Source: an uncultured Prevotella sp. (GTDB lineage Bacteria; Bacteroidota; Bacteroidia; Bacteroidales; Bacteroidaceae). Taken from it: a DNA stretch of 64,000 bases. The stretch is taken from assembly GCA_902495455.1 (NCBI GenBank), contig CABUXJ010000002.1, forward strand, positions 62,001-126,000, given 5' to 3'. Made by a program: the position numbers and the translations under genes. The notes under the pieces are model-generated. The model had not been told where the DNA came from. It did not search any database and was given only the letters and a program-made list of their open reading frames with translations. Positions within the stretch are counted from its first letter, which is position 1; every line of letters begins with the position of its first letter. Below, piece by piece: positions 41,877 through 49,504 of this stretch.

Positions 41877-43604
41877 ATGACATCCAAGAGAATAATGACC
41901 AACAGACTTTTATGCCTGTTCGGCGCGGCGGTCGTGGCCTGCTCGGCTGCGGCCCAGAGCGACGGCCAGAAGACCGTCACGGTCACCGGTAGCATCCAGA
42001 GCGACATCCTCGTTCCCGAGAAGGACGAGAAGATCGGCACGGGCGACTATCGCGACGACGTGCTGACCAACACCTATGCCGAGGTGAACCTGATGAGCAA
42101 ATACAACGACAACGAATATCTCGATGCCGGCCTCCGGTTGGAATATCTCGAGCATCCGCTGCCCGGATTTGACCGCAACTTCAAGGGCTGGGGACTGGGC
42201 AACGCCTTCGTTCGTTTCCACATGAAGCGCGTCGAGGTGACGGCCGGTAACTTCTATGAGCAGTTCGGTTCCGGATTTATCCTCCGCACCTACGAGGAGC
42301 GGAGTCTCGGTATCGACAACTCCCTGCTCGGAGGTCGCGTGACCGTCACCCCCGTGGACGGCGTGACCATCAAGGCCCTCACCGGAAAACAGCGCAACTA
42401 CTGGACCTACAACGACGCCCTCATCTCCGGTGCCGACGTGGAGATCGGACTGGAGAACTGGATCCGTTCGTTCCGCGACAACGGCACATATCTGACCCTC
42501 GGCGCGTCGTTCGTCAACAAGCATGAGAAGGACGAGGTCATCCAGCTGGTCGAAGACCCGCGTTACCGCCTCAACCTGCCCGAGAATGTCAACGCCTTTG
42601 ACGTCAGGGCACGCTTCCAAAAGGGCGGACTCAACGTTCTGGCCGAATACGCCCAGAAGTCTCAGGACCCCGTCTACGACAAGCTCTACCCCTACATCTA
42701 CCGCAAAGGCTATGTGGCCATGCTCTCCGGCTCCTATTCGCAGCGCGGACTGAGCGTCCTGCTGCAGGCCAAGCGCAGTGACAACATGGCGTTCAAGAGC
42801 CGCCGCCGTCTTGACGAGGGCGCGCTGACGTCGTCGTTCATCAACCATCTGCCGGCCTTCACGCTCGACCACACCTACGCCTTGGCCGCTCTCTATCCGT
42901 ATGCGACCAACGCCAACGGCGAGTGGGCCTATCAGGCGGAATTGGGATACAACTTCAAGAAGCGCACCGTGCTCGGCGGAAAATACGGCACTAAGGTCAA
43001 GGTCAACTACTCCCACGTGCACGGCATCAACCGCACCGACCGCTCGGGAACGATGACCGCCCCCGGCGGCTACGGCACCGACGGTTACGGTTCGGCGTTC
43101 TGGAAGTGGGGTGACGGCATGTACTATCAGGACCTTGACGTCCAGTTGGAGAAGAAGCTGACGAAGTCGTTCAAGCTCAACCTCATGTACATGAACCAGT
43201 TCTACAACCAGACCGTTGTCGAAGGCCACGGCGGCATGATCCATTCGGACATATTCGTCGCCGAAGGCAAATATCAGTTCAACCGCAAGTTCACCCTGCG
43301 CGGTGAGGCACAGTATCTCTCCACTGACCACGAGAGCGGCGATTGGGCTTTCGGACTGCTCGAGTTGTCCATACTCCCCCGCTTCATGGTCACGGTCAGC
43401 GACATGTACGGCCGTCCTGATATCGACGGAGCCTATCAGGCGCGTGAGCACTACTATTCCGGTTCGGTCACCTACGCCCACGGCGGCCATCGCCTTCAGG
43501 TGGGCTACGGACGTACGCGCGCCGGCTACAACTGCTCCGGCGGTGTCTGCCGATATGTCCCTGCGTCGAAGGGTGTCACCGTCTCATACAACTACAACTT
43601 CTAA
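41877..43604 (+). CDS. outer-membrane beta-barrel protein (DUF6029-like)
   Basis: About 575 residues with a signal peptide (core MTNRLLCLFGAAVVACSAAAQ; an inner ATG at 41895 is equally good) and then almost continuous amphipathic strands ending GVTVSYNYNF, a terminal aromatic as in outer-membrane barrels. GFDRNFKGWGLGNAFVRFHMKRVEVTAGNFYEQFGSG is typical of the group annotated DUF6029 in Bacteroidota. Cargo unknown. 30 bp after the thioredoxin gene. Confidence 0.75.
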   Translation: MTSKRIMTNRLLCLFGAAVVACSAAAQSDGQKTVTVTGSIQSDILVPEKDEKIGTGDYRDDVLTNTYAEVNLMSKYNDNEYLDAGLRLEYLEHPLPGFDRNFKGWGLGNAFVRFHMKRVEVTAGNFYEQFGSGFILRTYEERSLGIDNSLLGGRVTVTPVDGVTIKALTGKQRNYWTYNDALISGADVEIGLENWIRSFRDNGTYLTLGASFVNKHEKDEVIQLVEDPRYRLNLPENVNAFDVRARFQKGGLNVLAEYAQKSQDPVYDKLYPYIYRKGYVAMLSGSYSQRGLSVLLQAKRSDNMAFKSRRRLDEGALTSSFINHLPAFTLDHTYALAALYPYATNANGEWAYQAELGYNFKKRTVLGGKYGTKVKVNYSHVHGINRTDRSGTMTAPGGYGTDGYGSAFWKWGDGMYYQDLDVQLEKKLTKSFKLNLMYMNQFYNQTVVEGHGGMIHSDIFVAEGKYQFNRKFTLRGEAQYLSTDHESGDWAFGLLELSILPRFMVTVSDMYGRPDIDGAYQAREHYYSGSVTYAHGGHRLQVGYGRTRAGYNCSGGVCRYVPASKGVTVSYNYNF

Positions 43605-43624
43605 GCCGAAAGGCCAAATCCATT

Positions 43625-44485
43625 ATGAAGATGAAAATAAGAAACGTTATATATGCCTTGGCCTGCGCCGTCATGACGCTGGCCTCATGTGACACGGTGG
43701 ACAAGGACGACCGCTATTTGTCCTATGACGACGGTCTCAGTGGCGTCACCGACGGTACGGACGACAACGGCCGCCCCACGTCGGTCCAGCGCGCCGTGCT
43801 CATCGAGGACTTCACGGGCCAGATGTGTGTCAACTGTCCCAATGCCGTCCCCGTCATCGAGGGATTGGAGCGCATTTATCCCGGCAAGATAGTCGCCGTG
43901 GCGATACATGCAGGAATGGTGCTTCCGCCCGCTCTCGGCAATCTCGCCTTGCAGACCGAGGTCGGCGAACAATACTACAATGACGCCGGCCGTCCCGCCC
44001 AGCCGGCCGGCCGCATCGGTCGTGTCGGAGGCACTGAACTGCCCGACAAGTGGGCCGCCAAGGCTCAGGATGTTCTGCGCCAGCAGTCGCCCGTGTGGCT
44101 CGGTGTCAATAGCGCATACGACGCGGCGACCCGCAAGGTGAACATCGCCGTCGAGGCCTATGGCATTGAGGCCGCTTCCGGCAATCTGCAGATCTGGCTC
44201 ACTGAAGACGGCATCGTCGCTCCGCAGTTTCTCCCGGACGGCGGCCGCGACGTGAACTACGTCCACAACCATGTCTTCCGCGCCGCGGTCAATGGTGCCT
44301 ACGGCGAGTCGTTTGCCATCGCGAAGGGCGAGGACAAGACCGTCACGGCCGAAGCGACGTTGGCCGACCACTGGAATGTGGACAACATGTCGGTAGTCGC
44401 GTTCGTATATGATGCCTACGGTGTCCTGCACGTAGTCAAGCAGCCGGTGATTTCGGAACCGGACGAGACAGAGGACGCAGATTAA
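43625..44485 (+). CDS. Omp28-related lipoprotein with CxxC
   Basis: A 286-residue lipoprotein (Cys22 in TLASCD). The stretch AVLIEDFTGQMCVNCPNAVPVIEGL contains Cys68 and Cys71 in a thioredoxin-like context, as in Omp28 of Porphyromonas. C-terminal half is beta-rich. Likely at the outer membrane, redox active or metal binding. The operon pairs it with a TlpA-like protein. Confidence 0.85.
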   Translation: MKMKIRNVIYALACAVMTLASCDTVDKDDRYLSYDDGLSGVTDGTDDNGRPTSVQRAVLIEDFTGQMCVNCPNAVPVIEGLERIYPGKIVAVAIHAGMVLPPALGNLALQTEVGEQYYNDAGRPAQPAGRIGRVGGTELPDKWAAKAQDVLRQQSPVWLGVNSAYDAATRKVNIAVEAYGIEAASGNLQIWLTEDGIVAPQFLPDGGRDVNYVHNHVFRAAVNGAYGESFAIAKGEDKTVTAEATLADHWNVDNMSVVAFVYDAYGVLHVVKQPVISEPDETEDAD

Positions 44486-44522
44486 TCAGTAGAATAATAA
44501 TATATAATAAAGGATATAGAAT

Positions 44523-45209
44523 ATGAAGATTTTTACCCGAACATTGTTTTTGGCTGTGGCGCTGATTGCATGGAACACAGGCGCAAGTGCACAGGTGGAC
44601 AACACATTCCGCTTCGTGGACAACAAGACCGGCAACGTGATTCCCGACGGCGGTACTTATACGACCGTGGCCGAACTGATAGACAAGATGCCGGAGTTCC
44701 CCGGAGTTGTAATGTCGCTCGAAGCCCCCTTCGATATCTCCGTGGAGAACACCACGGGTACAGCCGCTTATGTTGCGGCAGAGCTCATCACCGAGCAGAT
44801 GACCAACGGACGCATCCGCTGCTGCTTCCCTGTCGACTGTCAGGATCCCACGCCGGAGGAATATGTGACCGGTACCGGCGCTATCAACGGAGGCACAATG
44901 AAGAAGTTGGAGACAGAGTGGTTTCCCGTGGAGGGCGAATACGGCACGGCCAAAGTGACCATTCAGCTTAGCCTTATGGCAGAGAATCCGTTGCTGCCCG
45001 GCAACTACGAATGGGTTGCTTACGGTCCGAAGATCACCGTCAACTGCGTCTATTCAGATCCCGCAGGCATCAACGACGCCACACGAGTCGACACAATGAC
45101 CGAAACGGCGCGCTACGGACTCGACGGCCGCAAGCTGACCGCGCCTTCTCGCGGCATCAACATCGTCAAGATGGCCGACGGAACGGTGCGTAAGATATTG
45201 GAAAAATAA
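44523..45209 (+). CDS. small type IX-secreted protein
   Basis: A 228-residue protein: signal peptide (about 1-24, ending ASAQ), one beta-sandwich-like domain, and a C-terminal sorting domain (about 195-228, RYGLDGRKLTAPSRGINIVKMADGTVRKILEK). The sorting domain targets it through the type IX machinery to the surface. No catalytic motif is seen; two adjacent cysteines (IRCCFPVDC) are conspicuous in an otherwise cysteine-poor protein. Confidence 0.8.
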   Translation: MKIFTRTLFLAVALIAWNTGASAQVDNTFRFVDNKTGNVIPDGGTYTTVAELIDKMPEFPGVVMSLEAPFDISVENTTGTAAYVAAELITEQMTNGRIRCCFPVDCQDPTPEEYVTGTGAINGGTMKKLETEWFPVEGEYGTAKVTIQLSLMAENPLLPGNYEWVAYGPKITVNCVYSDPAGINDATRVDTMTETARYGLDGRKLTAPSRGINIVKMADGTVRKILEK

Positions 45210-45231
45210 ACTAATTAATGGTTATTAGAAT

Positions 45232-47238
45232 ATGGTAAGAAGATTACTCTTTTGCGTGGCGCTGTTGGCTTGCTTCCTCGGCGCTGGTGCGCAGGTGCAA
45301 CGTGTGGCCGATAATGTAGGCCCGTGGGTGAAGTGCGATCGGCCGTTGGGCTTTCCGGCAGCCGGTTTCAATGGCGTGAACGCTCCTCTGAAGGCCGCGT
45401 CGCTCGACGGGGCGACCCTTTGGGGCTATTATATGGGCGATATGAGCGGCCTGTCCGGTCTCGGCGTCTCTCAGCCTACGACCTATTGGGTGGGCTATTA
45501 TGTCGAGTCTAACGACATATTGAAAGGCGGAAGCATCAGCGGAGTCAATGTCCCGCTGTTCACCACCGACAATATGACGGACTTCAGTGTGTGGATATCC
45601 AAGAACCTTTCCACCAACGATGTGTCTCAGGACGTGCCGATGGAGAACCTCAAGGGCGGCGCTTACAACGCCATCGCATTGGACGAGCCTTACGCAATCC
45701 CCGAAACGGGTGTGTATGTGGGTGTGAAATTCACCATCAGTAAGGTTGTCACGCAAGGTGATGCCTATCCCGTTCTGACGTCAGACAATGCTTACGACAT
45801 GTCGCTCATAATGAAGACGAACGTGCAGGGAACGACATCGTGGGGCAATTACAGCTCGTCCTATGGTTCGTTCGGTATGCAGATCTTCCTCTCCGGCATT
45901 GATCAGCCGGCAGTGTCCGCACATGTCGGCGCAACGACGACCGCAGTTTCTTTGCCAGGAGCGGATGCGACAATCCGTGCACTACTGCTCAGCAACGGTA
46001 AGGATGACATCAACTCGGTTGACTATAACGTGGAGATCAACGGCACAACGACATCCTATCATAAGGATTTTACACCGTCAGTGGCCGGTGGTTTCAACTC
46101 TGTCAATGAGGTGGAACTGACGTTCAAGGCTCCCGAGGCACTTCTTTCATATACAGCCAACCTCAACATCGAGAAGATCAACGGTATCGCCAATCCCGAA
46201 AGCAATCAGACGGCGATTGTCAACGGTAAGGTCGTCTCGCGCATGGCAGAACGTAAGACCGTTGTCGAGGAGTTCACCGGAACAGGTTGCGGATGGTGTC
46301 CGCGCGGTTGGGTCGGCATGGAGACGCTGAAGAAGGAGCAGTCGAACTTCATCGGAATAGCCCTCCACCTCTACAACACCAATGACCCCATGTATCTGGC
46401 AACTTACTATCGTACGGACAAGCTCGGTCTTTTGGGCGCTCCGTCATGTGCTTTGGACCGCAATCTGGTTGGTCTCGACCCGTATTACGGCACAGGCAGA
46501 TATATAACGGAAGACTTCAAATATTGCAACGCCATCCTTCCCGATGTTGTTGTGGATGTGATTGGTGGATTCAATGAGGATAGTACGATGGTCAATGTGA
46601 AGTCCGACATCGAGTACCTCATGGACGGAAGCAAGTACAGTGTGGCTTATGTCCTCACGGCAGATAGCCTGAAGGGCACCACAACGTCATGGCGGCAGGC
46701 CAACTATTATGCAGAAGCGACGGCTGCCGATGTAGACTACGACCCGATGTTGACCCCGTTCTGCTTAGGCGGAGAGAACGGAACGTCATACGTCTATCTG
46801 ACATTCAACGATGTCATGATCGGTAGCTCGTACAGTGCAATGACGTTCAACCGCTTCACGGGTGCCATCACCGGTGGCGGTGAAAATAAGGCTGATGCAC
46901 TGACCGGTGGCGACAAGGCCGGCGACAAGGAGACCAACAGCTATGTGTTGTCAATGCCGACCAAGTCGACGCTCAAAGCTGCCGTGCGCAAAGATGAGGT
47001 CTATGTTGTCGCTCTGGTTATCGCCGAAGACGGCACCATCGCCAACGCCGCCCGCGCCAAGGTCATGAGCTATGACGACTATACTGCTGCCGGAATTGGC
47101 TCAGTCAAGGACGATGTCGCTCCTGCCACGGAAGTGGCTCGCTACACTCTCAATGGCGTGAAACTGACGGCTCCTCAGAAGGGCGTCAACATCGTCAAGA
47201 TGAGCAACGGCGAAGTCCGCAAGGTGGTAGTACGTTAA
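45232..47238 (+). CDS. Omp28-like thioredoxin-fold protein with type IX sorting domain
   Basis: A 668-residue secreted protein: signal peptide (about 1-21), N-terminal beta domain (25-220), Ig-like segment (225-340), then a thioredoxin-like domain starting at about 340 with VVEEFTGTGCGWCPRGW (Cys353, Cys356), and a C-terminal sorting domain ending RYTLNGVKLTAPQKGVNIVKMSNGEVRKVVVR. It is the largest member of the operon and presumably surface exposed. Final gene; followed by a terminator. Confidence 0.85.
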   Translation: MVRRLLFCVALLACFLGAGAQVQRVADNVGPWVKCDRPLGFPAAGFNGVNAPLKAASLDGATLWGYYMGDMSGLSGLGVSQPTTYWVGYYVESNDILKGGSISGVNVPLFTTDNMTDFSVWISKNLSTNDVSQDVPMENLKGGAYNAIALDEPYAIPETGVYVGVKFTISKVVTQGDAYPVLTSDNAYDMSLIMKTNVQGTTSWGNYSSSYGSFGMQIFLSGIDQPAVSAHVGATTTAVSLPGADATIRALLLSNGKDDINSVDYNVEINGTTTSYHKDFTPSVAGGFNSVNEVELTFKAPEALLSYTANLNIEKINGIANPESNQTAIVNGKVVSRMAERKTVVEEFTGTGCGWCPRGWVGMETLKKEQSNFIGIALHLYNTNDPMYLATYYRTDKLGLLGAPSCALDRNLVGLDPYYGTGRYITEDFKYCNAILPDVVVDVIGGFNEDSTMVNVKSDIEYLMDGSKYSVAYVLTADSLKGTTTSWRQANYYAEATAADVDYDPMLTPFCLGGENGTSYVYLTFNDVMIGSSYSAMTFNRFTGAITGGGENKADALTGGDKAGDKETNSYVLSMPTKSTLKAAVRKDEVYVVALVIAEDGTIANAARAKVMSYDDYTAAGIGSVKDDVAPATEVARYTLNGVKLTAPQKGVNIVKMSNGEVRKVVVR

Positions 47239-47256
47239 TCTTAGGAGTAAAGAATT

Positions 47257-47299
47257 AAAAATGAGCTATCGCGGCCGCAGGTCACGATAGCTCATTTTT
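47257..47299 (+). terminator. terminator of the thioredoxin/Omp28 operon
   Basis: Stem 47257-47271 with 47285-47299 (AAAAATGAGCTATCG), ending in a T-run. Confidence 0.85.
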
Positions 47300-47342
47300 T
47301 GCTTTTGGGAGATTGTCTGACGGTTATGGTCGGACAATAAAA

Positions 47343-47364
47343 AAGGGGCTGAATTCAGCCCCTT
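47343..47364. terminator. perfect 22-bp palindrome, likely terminator of the phage-repressor gene
   Basis: AAGGGGCTGAATTCAGCCCCTT is self-complementary and flanked by A- and T-rich tracts on both sides. Placed about 95 bp after the leftward XRE gene. Confidence 0.65.
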
Positions 47365-47457
47365 GCTTTTGATTTGGTCGGGATGACAAGACAAGTCTGG
47401 GCTGTACTTTTTCTCGCAAACACCATGTAACCGTATCACATTTCTTTACTTATTATA

Positions 47458-47889
47458 CTAATTGTCCGAAAACCGTCCGATTTTAAAGAGAGTATTGATG
47501 CGTTCGGACAGTTGCTCATTAATTTTTTTTAAGTCTTCAATCCGGGCATCTTTCTCTTTGATGACCATTTTTAGAGCTTCATTTTCAGATACTGTTCTGT
47601 AATCTGTACCGACTACAGAGCTATTAACGATATTGTCGTTTCCTACTACGGAGGGAATGTTCCCATTGATATCAGTAGCGGTAAATAGGCTGTCAATGGG
47701 TATATTCAGGATTGAACATATACGGACCAGAGTACTGCACTTCACATCTGGTTTTATTGCAAAGTACTTGAAGTTTCTGTGAGTCTCAGCTCCCCATAGA
47801 CGTTTGCAAAAGTCGCGCTCGGTCATCCCCTTCAGTTTCAAGAGATACCGCAGCCTGTCTATGTTTAATGTATTGTAGATATATCCCAT
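47458..47889 (-). CDS. XRE-like repressor at the left edge of the phage-like island
   Basis: A 143-residue protein with an N-terminal helix-turn-helix-like region (about 8-70: LRYLLKLKGMTERDFCKRLWG...TLVRICSILNIPIDSLF) and a C-terminal coiled coil (about 105-140, EKDARIEDLKKINEQLSERINTLFKI) suited to dimerisation. It faces away from the rightward island genes, the usual layout of a phage repressor. No peptidase domain, so not a LexA-type self-cleaving repressor. Confidence 0.75.
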   Translation of the reverse strand: MGYIYNTLNIDRLRYLLKLKGMTERDFCKRLWGAETHRNFKYFAIKPDVKCSTLVRICSILNIPIDSLFTATDINGNIPSVVGNDNIVNSSVVGTDYRTVSENEALKMVIKEKDARIEDLKKINEQLSERINTLFKIGRFSDN

Positions 47890-47914
47890 AGATATTGTTA
47901 ATATTAGTTATAAA

Positions 47915-47940
47915 TCCCACTAAAGGAATAAAAATATTCC
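47915..47940. promoter_or_regulatory. candidate operator of the island repressor
   Basis: A perfect palindrome GGAATA-AAAA-TATTCC lies at 47925-47940, between the divergent repressor and early genes. The adjacent TCCCACTAAAG (47915-47925) recurs inverted at 53203-53213, upstream of the structural genes. Confidence 0.55.
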
Positions 47941-47970
47941 AACCAAAGTGAGATGCACAATTTTTTATCG

Positions 47971-47978
47971 TATATTTG
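47971..47978 (+). promoter_or_regulatory. -7 box of the early rightward promoter
   Basis: TATATTTG, consensus, 42 nt before the first rightward gene of the island. Confidence 0.6.
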
Positions 47979-48019
47979 CACGCAAAATTAACGATTAATA
48001 TTGAAAATACAAAACCCAG

Positions 48020-48232
48020 ATGGAGACAATCGAAAAAATAGACGTACGGGATTACTACAGCTGTCTGACCAAGAAAGAGAAGAGTAAACTACTTGAATAT
48101 CTTATGGTCAAGTACGGTTATAATTACACGACAATTCGGGTAAAACTAACTGGAGTGCGGGCCCGTCTCAAGAGGAACGAAGAGCTTGACGTGCAAGAAG
48201 CGATAAACAACGAGAGTATATGGAGGCGATAG
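48020..48232 (+). CDS. small early island protein, unknown
   Basis: 70 residues (METIEKIDVRDYYSCLTKKEKSKLLEYLMVKYGYNYTTIRVKLTGVRARLKRNEELDVQEAI), all helical in appearance, with a central YTTIRVKLTG that could be an HTH. First gene after the early promoter, so a Cro- or activator-like role is plausible but not shown. Overlaps the next gene by 13 bp. Confidence 0.65.
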   Translation: METIEKIDVRDYYSCLTKKEKSKLLEYLMVKYGYNYTTIRVKLTGVRARLKRNEELDVQEAINNESIWRR

Positions 48233-48774
48233 AGTTCTACATGACACCCAATGGCGATGTACGCTACAGATCTGGCAACAAAGAACAGCGTCTCAATGCC
48301 TTCAGTACCGATGTAATATCTAAGGTTCTGGAGTTGACGAGAGAGAGATTCCCGGCGTGTTATGCCCGGCTTGCTACAATCTATCCATATCAGTCTAATA
48401 AACCGTCAGTGCGCAGACGGGCTGAATTTGACATGGTATCACGTTTTATCCGGTGTAACTTCGGAGAGCATGACCTCCTAACTAATGACATTGAGCATGA
48501 TATCATGTATTTCGAGGAGGTTAAGTGCCCTTTACGGGGCGGATTTTGCCCTGACGAAAATATTATATGTAAACCCAAGGGGCTAATAAGACTGTCATCG
48601 GCAGAAAAATCAGTAGTAGATATGTACTTAATAGGATATACGTTTGATGAGATTGCCGGCAGACTCGGCAAAAGCCCTAATACGATTAAAGCACAGCTCC
48701 ATCGTGTGAAAAATAAGCTTGGGGTGCGTAATTGCCGTGAGATTATCAAAATGCTAAGATTGAGTAATATATAA
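48220..48774 (+). CDS. LuxR/sigma-70 region 4-type HTH protein
   Basis: A 184-residue protein. The N-terminal part (1-120) is unrecognised and has a CPLRGGFCPDENIIC cysteine cluster (three Cys). The C-terminal 60 residues (LSSAEKSVVDMYLIGYTFDEIAGRLGKSPNTIKAQLHRVKNKLGVRN) are a GerE-type helix-turn-helix. Probable transcription regulator of the island, placed right after the early promoter. Confidence 0.8.
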   Translation: MEAIEFYMTPNGDVRYRSGNKEQRLNAFSTDVISKVLELTRERFPACYARLATIYPYQSNKPSVRRRAEFDMVSRFIRCNFGEHDLLTNDIEHDIMYFEEVKCPLRGGFCPDENIICKPKGLIRLSSAEKSVVDMYLIGYTFDEIAGRLGKSPNTIKAQLHRVKNKLGVRNCREIIKMLRLSNI

Positions 48775-48777
48775 GTT

Positions 48778-48924
48778 ATGCCATCGGAGTGTAAGAGATG
48801 CAAATGTTTGCGTAACTGCATTAATGGTGGTTTCTGTGTGCAACATAATAAATATATAGAATATGCAAAAGAAAAATTATGTACAAAGAACAGTCGCAGA
48901 GTTCGAGGCTGCCAAACCTCTTGA
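48778..48924 (+). CDS. 48-residue cysteine-rich zinc-finger-like protein
   Basis: Starts at ATG 48778, 3 bp after the HTH gene. Cysteines at positions 5, 8, 10, 14 and 20 (CKRCKCLRNCINGGFC) suggest metal binding. It overlaps the next gene by 62 bp in another frame. No family recognised. Confidence 0.5.
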   Translation: MPSECKRCKCLRNCINGGFCVQHNKYIEYAKEKLCTKNSRRVRGCQTS

Positions 48925-49192
48925 TATAGAGTTTCTGTCAATGTCACTGTCCGGGAACTGTGTCAAATATGCCAAAGGATTCCGTGTCAATAACGGCAAA
49001 CCCGAGCCGCAGTTCATCTTATGGGATTCACGGGGCAGGGCGTACACTCGTTATATACCGAAGAAAAATTCTGTGATGAGATTGCGCAATGTCATTGTGT
49101 TGTATCATGACGGATGGGCATATATACGTGATAGAGAGTTTGACCTATTCAAAAGGAATAATCATGACCAGTACACGCAAATAAGAATGTAG
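48863..49192 (+). CDS. unknown island protein
   Basis: 109 residues, basic, beta-rich (FRVNNGKPEPQFILWDSRGRAYTRYIPKKNSVMRLRNVIVLYHDGWAYIRDREFDLF). No family recognised. Between the regulators and the primase in a tightly packed rightward series. Confidence 0.65.
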   Translation: MQKKNYVQRTVAEFEAAKPLDIEFLSMSLSGNCVKYAKGFRVNNGKPEPQFILWDSRGRAYTRYIPKKNSVMRLRNVIVLYHDGWAYIRDREFDLFKRNNHDQYTQIRM

Positions 49193-49200
49193 TAGATTTA

Positions 49201-49383
49201 ATGATATTTATGCAGAGGCCAGTTTTTATAGATACAGAATCAGAGGTTTTCTGGAACATGTCCGAATTGGAGCGAGAGCAATATATGCTCAACACCCCTA
49301 CCCAATGCAGATTACGTGCGGAATTGATGCGCAAGGGTATAATCAAGTTCGACGATGCGGAAGAGGTCACCGATATGATGTAG
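49201..49383 (+). CDS. small unknown island protein
   Basis: 60 residues, acidic C-terminus (FDDAEEVTDMM), with a helical middle (ELEREQYMLNTPTQCRLRAELMRKGII). An internal ATG at residue 4 is possible. No family recognised. Confidence 0.5.
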   Translation: MIFMQRPVFIDTESEVFWNMSELEREQYMLNTPTQCRLRAELMRKGIIKFDDAEEVTDMM

Positions 49384-49387
49384 CCTA

Positions 49388-49504
49388 ATGTTAAAATTGG
49401 AGGAGAACAGTCGTATATCAGTAATTTATGTCATGGTAATGCATGGTATTTTGAGAAAAATAGAAGACTGTATATCTTTGCCGAAGAAGAGTAAACCAAT
49501 ATGA
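49388..49504 (+). CDS. 38-residue leader-like ORF coupled to the primase gene
   Basis: ATG 49388 to TGA 49502-49504. The stop overlaps the primase ATG as ATGA, so translation is likely coupled. A GGAGGAG stretch at 49399-49405 lies inside it. It may be a real small gene or simply a translational leader. Confidence 0.4.
   Translation: MLKLEENSRISVIYVMVMHGILRKIEDCISLPKKSKPI

Noticed and set aside
41910..43490. 526-residue frame antisense to the beta-barrel gene
   Set aside because: Long only because of C-ending codons in the real gene; composition is that of an antisense shadow.
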